Assembly: GCA_964501075.1 (NCBI GenBank)
Contig: CAZCRE010000016.1
Span: 1 to 19,584, forward strand
DNA length: 19,584 bases
Source of the DNA: CAZCRE01 sp964501075
GTDB taxonomy: Archaea > Thermoproteota > Bathyarchaeia > Bathyarchaeales > Bathycorpusculaceae
Direction: 5' to 3'
In this document: piece after piece, positions 13,640 through 19,584 of the stretch
Position numbering within the stretch: the first letter of the stretch is position 1
Layout of the letters: the number at the start of each line of letters is the position of its first letter
Program-made: the position numbers and the translations under genes
Notes under the pieces: generated by a model
The model's database searches: none
Told to the model about the DNA's origin: nothing
The model's input: the letters and a program-made list of their open reading frames with translations, nothing else

Positions 13640-14185
13640 ATGAAACGCTTACTTCTCTTAACGGGCAATCCAGGTGTTGGCAAAACCACTGTCTTAATGA
13701 AGACTGTCGAAGCTCTCGGAGCCAGAGGCTATAGTGTTGGTGGGATGATGAGCCGCGAAATTCGTGGCGCCAAGGGCAGGATCGGCTTTGAAGTGCTTGA
13801 TTTGGCCAGCGGAAAACATGGGTGGTTGGCTCATGTGAAACAACGGACCGGTCCACGATTGGGCAAGTATTACGTGAGTTTGGGTGATCTTGAAAACGTA
13901 GGCGCTGAGGCCATAAATGATGCTGCTAAGCGCGAGGGCGTCATTGTGATTGACGAGATCGGGCCAATGGAATTGTTTTCATTGAGATTCAAGGAAGCTG
14001 TTGAAAAAGCTGTTGAAAGCAGGAAGCTCGTGATTGGTGTCGTCCACGGAAAAGCAAAGGACAAATTGATAGACTTGCTTAGGACAAGAGAAGATGCTGA
14101 AACAATTGTCGTTACGTTCGAGAACAGAAACAACTTGCATGAGATCATTATCAAAAAAGCCTTGGAATTTCTTGAAAACGTTTGA
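13640..14185 (+). CDS. Nucleoside-triphosphatase, THEP1 family
   Basis: 181 residues, the usual size for this archaeal/bacterial NTPase family (COG1618). GNPGVGKTT (residues 9-17) is the P-loop. The segment GGMMSREIRGAKGRIGFEVL is the family signature that contacts the nucleotide. VIVIDEIGPME (101-111, D105-E106) is Walker B. A VVHGKAKD segment and a C-terminal helix complete the fold. Members hydrolyse NTPs broadly in vitro; the cellular role is unclear. ATG 13640 has a GAAGG about 10 bases upstream. It stands alone, convergent with the rubrerythrin cluster. Confidence 0.92.
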   Translation: MKRLLLLTGNPGVGKTTVLMKTVEALGARGYSVGGMMSREIRGAKGRIGFEVLDLASGKHGWLAHVKQRTGPRLGKYYVSLGDLENVGAEAINDAAKREGVIVIDEIGPMELFSLRFKEAVEKAVESRKLVIGVVHGKAKDKLIDLLRTREDAETIVVTFENRNNLHEIIIKKALEFLENV

Positions 14186-14291
14186 TGGAAACGTGCCAAG
14201 ATCACTTTCCTACTAGTGACCATTTCGAGACTGAGTTAACTGTGTGCTGTGGTCGCAGATGTTGTGACAATATGCGATGGGTGGACCGACT

Positions 14292-14864
14292 CTAGTAGTT
14301 TTCACACCAGGCTTCAAAGTAGCTCCGCGGATGGTCGCATACAGGGCATTTTTCGGGAACTTCGGAACATTCAAACACGTATCCGCAATTCCTGCACTTC
14401 CACTTAATGGACGTATCTTTCTTGAACACTTTTCCCTGTTCCAGATTTGCCAGCAGCTTTCGATACCGCCTTTCATGGTAAGCTTCTACTTTTGCCACCA
14501 TGCGAAATGTCTTGGCTGGCTCAGCAAAGCCTTCTTTCTCAGCTATGTCAGCAGAATCCGGATACAATTTTCCCCACTCAAGTTTCTCTCCTTCAGCCGC
14601 TGCCAACAGATTTTCAGTAGTAGACCCTATGATTCCGCTAGGATACGCCGCTGTTATCTCCACAGCTCCGCCTTTTAGAAGTTTGAAGAATAATTGGGCG
14701 TGCTCCTTCTCGTTATCTGATGTTTCTTGAAAGATTGCTGATATCTGCTCAAAGCCTTGCTTCTTCGCTTCACTTGAGAAAAAGGTGTATCTTGTTCTGG
14801 CTTGGGATTCGCCTGCAAACGCAGCAAGCAAGTTTTTCTCAGTTTTGCTACCATGAAATTCCAT
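14292..14864 (-). CDS. Rubrerythrin with C-terminal rubredoxin-like domain
   Basis: 190 residues from ATG 14864 (AAGGGA about 9 bases upstream). An upstream ATG at 14891 adds nine. The N-terminal four-helix diiron domain has LLAAFAGESQARTRYTFFSS and ETSDNEKEHAQLFFKLL, the E-x(n)-ExxH ligands, followed by a second pair in NLLAAAEGEKLEW and AKVEAYHERRYRKLL. The C-terminal domain WKCRNCGYVF...EKCPVCDH has two CxxC pairs for a single iron. Rubrerythrins reduce hydrogen peroxide in anaerobes. It is last in a three-gene (-) set with an HExxH protein and a second rubrerythrin. Confidence 0.94.
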   Translation of the reverse strand: MEFHGSKTEKNLLAAFAGESQARTRYTFFSSEAKKQGFEQISAIFQETSDNEKEHAQLFFKLLKGGAVEITAAYPSGIIGSTTENLLAAAEGEKLEWGKLYPDSADIAEKEGFAEPAKTFRMVAKVEAYHERRYRKLLANLEQGKVFKKDTSIKWKCRNCGYVFECSEVPEKCPVCDHPRSYFEAWCENY

Positions 14865-14979
14865 GGTTAGTCTTCCCTTCGTAGTCCACATTTGACGCTT
14901 CTACGTAAAAAGCATTTCGAATCATAAATGGTCTAACAAGACAAAGACAAATCTGGCCTAGATCATTGGATTTGTATTG

Positions 14980-15489
14980 CTAGACTATGTATTTGTCCGT
15001 CTTCTCAAAATCCTTTACAATCTCTATGACACGCTTCGGTATGCTAACTCTTCCCAATGGGATATCCTTGAGTAAAGCCCAAGGGCTTTTCTTCGCGAGC
15101 GAAGTTGCCACATGATTTTCTCCGAAACTCCTCTTCGCTATTTCATAAACCATTCTTCTCACGTCAATTTCAGAATACTCGCCTAGCGCATGCAGATACT
15201 CATGCAAGAGCAGGTTGTATATCAAAGCGTTGACTACGCGTTTTGACTCCAGTTTGGCCTCAACGATCTCGACCAAGACTCTGTTTAGAACAATGTTGTT
15301 TGTGCCAATGGAATGGTATGCCCCCAGCTGAATTGGCAGATCATCAAGGAAAAGCATCATGCCGCTTCGCTTCTTGTGCAAGGAAGACGTGACTGTGTCT
15401 TTGACGATTTCCCAGACTTCTCCGTAGCTTGCAGCTTTGTCCAAGCGTGTAGTAAAGTCAGCAACTGCCGAAGAATTGTCGCTGGGCAT
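14980..15489 (-). CDS. HExxH putative zinc metalloprotease-like protein
   Basis: 169 residues from ATG 15489. LLLHEYLHALGEYSEID contains HEYLH (H96-E97...H100) followed by AxG-type sequence and acidic E104/E107 that could supply a third zinc ligand. The segment GTNNIVLNRVLVEIVEAKLE just before it is also peptidase-like (edge strand plus helix). The rest, including SPWALLKDIPLGRVSIPKRV, is not assigned. No signal peptide or transmembrane segment, so cytoplasmic. The start lies 10 bases after the stop of the upstream rubrerythrin, so they are almost certainly cotranscribed. Proteolysis is inferred from the HExxH motif alone. Some HExxH proteins of this size in archaea have no known activity. 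Confidence 0.75.
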   Translation of the reverse strand: MPSDNSSAVADFTTRLDKAASYGEVWEIVKDTVTSSLHKKRSGMMLFLDDLPIQLGAYHSIGTNNIVLNRVLVEIVEAKLESKRVVNALIYNLLLHEYLHALGEYSEIDVRRMVYEIAKRSFGENHVATSLAKKSPWALLKDIPLGRVSIPKRVIEIVKDFEKTDKYIV

Positions 15490-15499
15490 CTGTGCTTCA

Positions 15500-16003
15500 C
15501 TAGGCTACTTTGAAGAACCGGGATTTCGGAGACCCACAGATCGGGCACTTCTCAGGAGCTTCACCCTCAACAGTGTTCCCACAGACTCCGCACACGTAAT
15601 AGTCAACTTGCGCCAAATGCTTGTTGCTTTTAAACGCTTGGACAGCATTAGAGAAAAGACCCGCGTGAACCTCTTCGACTCTGTTCGCGACGTCAAAACT
15701 CCAAGTTGCCTGCTGATTCTTCTCCTGCTTAGCAACAGCGATGTACTCGGGATACATCTTCTTGTACTCAAAAGTCTCCCCGGCGACAGCGCCCTCCAAA
15801 TTCTCCGCCGTCGACCTCACGTCTCCCGCTATTCTAAGGTGATTCAAAGCGTGAACCGTCTCTGCTTCAGCCGCGGCCCTAAAAAGCTTCGCAACCTGTG
15901 AGAAGCCATCCTCATCCGCCTTCCGCGCAAAAGCCAGATAACGACGATTCGCCTGCGACTCACCAGCAATTGCATTCTTCAAATTGTCAACCGTCTTAAC
16001 CAC
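15500..16003 (-). CDS. Rubrerythrin (short form)
   Basis: 167 residues from GTG 16003, with GGTGA 6 bases upstream. The N-terminal diiron domain reads NLKNAIAGESQANRRYLAFA and AEAETVHALNHLRIAG, with the second half NLEGAVAGETFEYKKMYPEY and NRVEEVHAGLFSNAV. The C-terminal rubredoxin-like part is YYVCGVCGNTVEGEAPEKCP followed by ICG. It differs clearly from the rubrerythrin at 14292 (about half of the aligned residues at best, by eye), so the pair is an old duplication or two subfamilies. Peroxide reductase role as for the family. First gene of the cluster, with TATA box at 16039-16046. Confidence 0.94.
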   Translation of the reverse strand: MVKTVDNLKNAIAGESQANRRYLAFARKADEDGFSQVAKLFRAAAEAETVHALNHLRIAGDVRSTAENLEGAVAGETFEYKKMYPEYIAVAKQEKNQQATWSFDVANRVEEVHAGLFSNAVQAFKSNKHLAQVDYYVCGVCGNTVEGEAPEKCPICGSPKSRFFKVA

Positions 16004-16038
16004 GCATCTTCACCGTTGACCCTGTACTCACCAAACAA

Positions 16039-16046
16039 GATATAAA
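16039..16046 (-). promoter_or_regulatory. TATA box of rubrerythrin cluster
   Basis: TTTATATC on the reverse strand, about 36-43 bases before GTG 16003. Predicted transcription starts near 16015, leaving a short leader that contains the GGTGA ribosome site. Confidence 0.55.
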
Positions 16047-16063
16047 CTGCACTGTAGAATCGT

Positions 16064-16080
16064 GAAAAAACAAAAAAAGC
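16064..16080 (-). terminator. Poly-T terminator after pyrG
   Basis: On the reverse strand GCTTTTTTTGTTTTTTC follows the pyrG stop by about 25 bases. Runs of seven and six T are typical archaeal terminators. Confidence 0.6.
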
Positions 16081-16104
16081 CTCAAACACGCCCTGACGCA
16101 GGGG

Positions 16105-17736
16105 CTACTTTTTCGCCTCGAGTTGCGACTTGCCCAGCTTCCTATCTAGACAAGCCTTAATGAACCCATAATACTCCGGATCAGGCCTGCTAGGCCGACT
16201 CTTAAACTCGCCGTGGAATTGAGAAGCAAAAAAGAAAGCCAGATCCGGCAACTCCAGAATCTCCATTCTCCTCCCATCCGTATTCTTCCCAGAAAACACA
16301 AGGCCATTCTTCTCAAGCTTCTCCAAATAATCCATGTTAACCTCAAACCTATGACGATGACGCTCATAAATCTCCTGACACCCATAAAGACTAGAAGCCA
16401 AAGTGCGAGGCTTTATCACTATCTTATGAGCCCCCAACCGCATCGTAGCTCCCTTAATCTCCACCCCTCTCTGCTCAGGCATAAGATCAATAACAGGATC
16501 AGGTGAAGACGGGCTGATTTCCGTACTGTTCGCTTCACTCAAGCCACACACGTGACGTGCAAACTCCACCACCGCAAGCTGGAAACCGTAGCAGATCCCC
16601 AAGAATGGAACATTATTCTCTCTCGCAAACTGAATCGCCGAGATCTTTCCCTCGGTGCCTCTTGGACCAAAGCCATATGGCACAAAAACACCGTCGAACT
16701 CGCCTAGGGATTCTACTGCTTTCGGGTTTTGCTCTAGCTTTTCCGCTTCAATGTAGCTTATGCAGACCTTTGTCTTGCATGCAGCGCCAGCGTGGCGTAA
16801 TGCTTCGTTCATGCTCACGTAGCTATCTGTCAACCCTGCATACTTCCCAACCAAAGCGACTCTTACCTCATGCTCAGGCTTCACGATGGCATCCACAAAT
16901 TCCTGCCACTCCACGAAATCCTTCTTAGAATCATTGAACCCGAGCCTCTTACAGATGAACGCTCCCATGCCCTGCTGATCAAGAATAAGCGGAACCTGAT
17001 ATACTGTCTTAGCGTTAAATGAACAGAAAACAGCATCTTCAGGTATCGTACCGAACAATGCAATCTTGCGCCGAGCTTCCGAATCAATCATTTCCGGGCT
17101 TCTTGCCACAATAACGTCTGGCTGAATACCAATACGTCTCAGCTCATTCACGCTGTGCTGCAGAGGCTTAGTCTTCATCTCGTTTGTAACATCCAAGACT
17201 GGAACCAAGGCCACGTGCACGTACAACGTGCTTTCGAACCCTTCCTCCAAGCGCATCTGGCGAATTGCCTCCAGAAACGGTAAGCCTTCGATGTCGCCAA
17301 CAGTACCTCCAACCTCAGTCAGAATCACGTCAGCCTCGGAGTTTTTCGCGACGCTGCGTATGCGATGCTTGATCTCGTTCGTAATATGCGGGATTATTTG
17401 CACGCATCGGCCTAGGAAATCTCCCTTCCTTTCCTTTTCAATAACCGCCTTGTACACCATTCCAGTTGTGAGATTGTTCTCCGTTTTCAGGTTCAAGTCC
17501 AAGAAACGTTCATACCAGCCTAGGTCTAGGTCGGTCTCGCCGCCGTCATCCGTAACGTAAACCTCCCCGTGCATGTAGGGGTTCATGGTTCCAGCGTCAA
17601 CGTTCACGTAGGGATCAATCTTCACAACAGTAACTTTCAACCCCCTCGTTTGAAGCATTTTGCCTATAGAAGACGTCAGAATACCCTTGCCAACCGAACT
17701 TAAAACACCGCCCGTGACAAAAATGTACTTCACCAT
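16105..17736 (-). CDS. pyrG: CTP synthase
   Basis: Makes CTP from UTP, ATP and glutamine-derived ammonia; 543 residues, normal length. The synthetase half has GGVLSSVGKGILTSSIG (9-25), KIDPYVNVDAGTMNPYMHGE and DDGGETDLDLGWYERF. The glutaminase half has the nucleophile in GICYGFQ (C382) and H508/E510 in QFHGEFKSRP, so the Cys-His-Glu triad is complete. Three nearby positions differ from the general pattern: VPYGFG (Y354) instead of PGGFG, GICYG instead of GICLG/GICFG, and HGEF instead of HPEF. Glutamine use could therefore be altered, though these may be lineage traits. ATG 17736 is 45 bases after a TATA box. Single-gene unit. Confidence 0.97.
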   Translation of the reverse strand: MVKYIFVTGGVLSSVGKGILTSSIGKMLQTRGLKVTVVKIDPYVNVDAGTMNPYMHGEVYVTDDGGETDLDLGWYERFLDLNLKTENNLTTGMVYKAVIEKERKGDFLGRCVQIIPHITNEIKHRIRSVAKNSEADVILTEVGGTVGDIEGLPFLEAIRQMRLEEGFESTLYVHVALVPVLDVTNEMKTKPLQHSVNELRRIGIQPDVIVARSPEMIDSEARRKIALFGTIPEDAVFCSFNAKTVYQVPLILDQQGMGAFICKRLGFNDSKKDFVEWQEFVDAIVKPEHEVRVALVGKYAGLTDSYVSMNEALRHAGAACKTKVCISYIEAEKLEQNPKAVESLGEFDGVFVPYGFGPRGTEGKISAIQFARENNVPFLGICYGFQLAVVEFARHVCGLSEANSTEISPSSPDPVIDLMPEQRGVEIKGATMRLGAHKIVIKPRTLASSLYGCQEIYERHRHRFEVNMDYLEKLEKNGLVFSGKNTDGRRMEILELPDLAFFFASQFHGEFKSRPSRPDPEYYGFIKACLDRKLGKSQLEAKK

Positions 17737-17780
17737 GCTACCTCATCCCCCGCAATACCAACCCCATACATCAAAGTCAG

Positions 17781-17790
17781 CATTTAAATT
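17781..17790 (-). promoter_or_regulatory. TATA box of pyrG
   Basis: AATTTAAATG on the reverse strand, about 45-54 bases before ATG 17736, leaving a leader of about 20 bases with GGGGGATGAGG-type purine-rich ribosome sequence. Confidence 0.5.
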
Positions 17791-17870
17791 TATTCAAACT
17801 GCTGGTCAGCGCTGGGTCAATCATGTGAAATATGGTCGCCTCAAAACGAGGACCTCTTCTTATGGACACT

Positions 17871-17878
17871 CTTAAAAG
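17871..17878 (+). promoter_or_regulatory. TATA box of radical SAM gene
   Basis: CTTAAAAG, 40-47 bases before ATG 17918. A GGAG (17904-17907) lies between and can serve as ribosome site. Confidence 0.45.
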
Positions 17879-17917
17879 ACAAACTAACATAACCTAGTCC
17901 GACGGAGAAAACCAAAG

Positions 17918-19339
17918 ATGAAAGTCCTCTTCGTGGAGCCTCCCAAAGACACTTGGTTTGTAATGGGAGACTATCTTCCTCCACCATACGGCATCATCCA
18001 ACTTGGGGCTTATCTTGAAAGAGAAGTCAAAAATGTTGAAATCGAAGTCTTGGACTGCAACGCTTCTCACGTAGATTGGAAAGACATGGGAAAACACATT
18101 GCAGCTTCTGATCCTGACATTGTGGCGTCAAGCTCGTTAGCCACATGCAACACTTATGTCGTGGCAAGAACACTTGAAACTGCCAAGAAGGTAAACCCTC
18201 ACATTCTGACTGTCACGGGCGGCCAACATTTTACTGCTACCGCCCAAGAAAGCTTAGAAGAGTATCCTGAGATTGATGTCATCGTGCGCGGAGAAGGGGA
18301 GCAAACGCTCACTGAACTTGTCAAGAACACAAGCAACAAATCAACCGTCAAAGACACCAATGGCATCTCGTTCAGAAACAAAGGAAAGATCGTTCACAAC
18401 CCACCCAGACCATTGATTGAAAGCTTGGATGAACTGCCTTTTCCGGGGTATCACTTGGTCAAGGATGTAATCCACAAATACCACTTTGCAGCAATGGCTG
18501 GGCGCGATGCGCCCTACCAGTTGGTTGAAGGCGCACGTGGATGCCCACATGAGTGCACCTTCTGCACGCAATGGAGGCATTGGCAAGGGAAATGGAGATC
18601 GAAGTCGCCTAAACGAGTTGCTGACGAGATAGAGTATTGTTATCGCAATTTTGGCGGCAGGTTTGTCTGGCTCACGGATGACAATCTTGGGGCGGGCACT
18701 AGAGCAAGGGAGATTGCTGATCAGATTCTTGAGCGTGACATGCCGGAATTGACATGGTTTGTTCAGGCGAGATGTGACGATATCATAAGGCACAAGGAAG
18801 TCTTGCCAAGAATGCGAAAATCAGGGTTAAACTGGGTTCTTCTCGGAGTGGAGAGTTCTGAACCATCCGCGCTAGCGGATTTCAAGAAAGGCATTTCACC
18901 CGAAGATTCTAAAGAAGCGGTGAGGCTGTTGAAGGATAATGACATTTTCGCTCACGCAATGTTCATCATAGGCAACAGGAAAGACACGGCCAAGTCGATA
19001 GCAAGGCTTAGAGAATTTGCGAACGATTTGAACTCTGACTTCGCCATATTCGCTATTCTGACACCGTTTCCAGGAAATGAGATCTACGACGAAGCTAAAC
19101 GTAACGGGTGGATTGAGGATTTCAACTGGTCACACTATGATATGGTTCACGCAGTGATGCCTACCGAGACGCTGTCAACACATGAAGTGCAGGAAGAACT
19201 ATACGAGTGTTATCGAAGTTTCTACGGGTCATGGAACCGAAGGCTGCATTCGATGTTTTCCAGCAACGAGATGAAGAGGAGACTTTCATGGCACATGGCA
19301 CGCAAAGGAATAGTTCAACAACTTAGAACGCTTTTTTAG
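17918..19339 (+). CDS. B12-binding domain radical SAM protein (BchE/COG1032-like)
   Basis: 473 residues. Residues 1-140 form a cobalamin-binding-like Rossmann domain: VLFVEPPKDTWF, PPPYGIIQLGAYLE, then VTGGQHFTATAQESLEEYPE and VIVRGEGEQTLTELV. The classic DxHxxG cobalamin-ligand motif is not seen, so base-off B12 binding is uncertain. Residues about 195-400 are the radical SAM barrel: GARGCPHECTFCTQW has the [4Fe-4S] cysteines C209, C213 and C216, followed by FVWLTDDNLGAG, WFVQARCDDI, WVLLGVESSEPSAL, and FAHAMFIIG. The C-terminus (DFNWSHYDMVHAVMPTETLS...) is the usual BchE-like tail. Related enzymes methylate, cyclise or build lipids and cofactors; the substrate cannot be told. A membrane protein gene follows after 10 bases. 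Confidence 0.9.
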   Translation: MKVLFVEPPKDTWFVMGDYLPPPYGIIQLGAYLEREVKNVEIEVLDCNASHVDWKDMGKHIAASDPDIVASSSLATCNTYVVARTLETAKKVNPHILTVTGGQHFTATAQESLEEYPEIDVIVRGEGEQTLTELVKNTSNKSTVKDTNGISFRNKGKIVHNPPRPLIESLDELPFPGYHLVKDVIHKYHFAAMAGRDAPYQLVEGARGCPHECTFCTQWRHWQGKWRSKSPKRVADEIEYCYRNFGGRFVWLTDDNLGAGTRAREIADQILERDMPELTWFVQARCDDIIRHKEVLPRMRKSGLNWVLLGVESSEPSALADFKKGISPEDSKEAVRLLKDNDIFAHAMFIIGNRKDTAKSIARLREFANDLNSDFAIFAILTPFPGNEIYDEAKRNGWIEDFNWSHYDMVHAVMPTETLSTHEVQEELYECYRSFYGSWNRRLHSMFSSNEMKRRLSWHMARKGIVQQLRTLF

Positions 19340-19349
19340 AGGGGCACGA

Positions 19350-19584
19350 ATGCCCAAGAACCTGCTTTTCTTCATAATGGTTTCTGTTTTCGGACTATCT
19401 ACAACGCTCGTGCTGGCGTTGCGTTCACCAACAGTCCTAGAAGGCTTCGCTTTGCGGAGATACATTGTTGGGTCGCTTTTCGCTCTGATATGTGTCTTCG
19501 GAATGGCAGCTGCTATCATGCCCAGACGATGCTCGACCTCACTCCATTTCGAGGGAAGAACCAAAACGCCGGCCATCCAAAGCG
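19350..19584 (+). CDS. Membrane protein, N-terminal part (cut by window edge)
   Basis: An open frame from ATG 19350, with AGGGG 5 bases upstream, gives 78 residues to the edge. It has two hydrophobic segments: LLFFIMVSVFGLSTTLVLAL (about residues 5-24) and YIVGSLFALICVFGMAAAIM (about 39-58). A charged, presumably cytoplasmic or external part follows. I recognise no family. The 10-base gap to the radical SAM gene suggests one transcript, so it may act on the same pathway at the membrane. Confidence 0.7.
   Translation, partial: MPKNLLFFIMVSVFGLSTTLVLALRSPTVLEGFALRRYIVGSLFALICVFGMAAAIMPRRCSTSLHFEGRTKTPAIQS

Noticed and set aside
1..19584. tRNA, rRNA or CRISPR arrays
   Set aside because: I looked for T-loop sequences, conserved rRNA stretches and regularly spaced repeats and found none that fit.

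Overview
This window looks archaeal. It encodes a membrane-anchored archaeal-type Lon (LonB), an Hjc-type Holliday junction resolvase, a THEP1-type NTPase, several short winged-helix regulators, two rubrerythrins and a BchE-like B12/radical SAM protein. Promoters are TATA-box type, with TSS-proximal starts or strong GGAGG/GGTGA ribosome sites. The gene set and moderate GC suggest an anaerobic member of Thermoproteota such as the Bathyarchaeia; this is inference from gene content, with no phylogenetic test behind it.

Layout. 1-214: N-terminus of a GNAT acetyltransferase leaving the left edge. 215-1306: gene-poor, with short repeats. 1307-5116 (+): LonB, Hjc, then an ABC exporter (MacB-like) reduced by an internal deletion to fragments of the ATPase and permease. 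5149-6510 (-): HTH plus PD-(D/E)XK nuclease, and a GNAT acetyltransferase. 6766-8055 (+): class III aminotransferase of the glutamate-1-semialdehyde aminomutase type. 8095-8760 (-): MobA. 8874-8995 (+): a tiny zinc-ribbon gene with a good promoter and RBS but apparently frameshifted. 8973-10177 (-): coupled wHTH + MinD/ParA ATPase pair.

The most accessory-looking part is 10324-13312. Two paralogous winged-helix regulators bracket small hypothetical genes, a palindromic operator-like site, and a (-) strand cluster of a CxxC protein that lacks a canonical start codon, a DUF5678-like small protein and a retropepsin-like aspartic protease. This protease module is the best candidate for a poorly described system.

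13640-14185 (+) is THEP1 NTPase. 14292-16003 (-) is a redox/stress cluster of two rubrerythrins with an HExxH protein between them. 16105-17736 (-) is CTP synthase, with unusual residues around the glutaminase site. 17918-19339 (+) is a B12-binding radical SAM protein, followed by a membrane protein cut by the right edge. A 16-19 bp motif built on TGATGC..TGTATAC recurs in four intergenic places.
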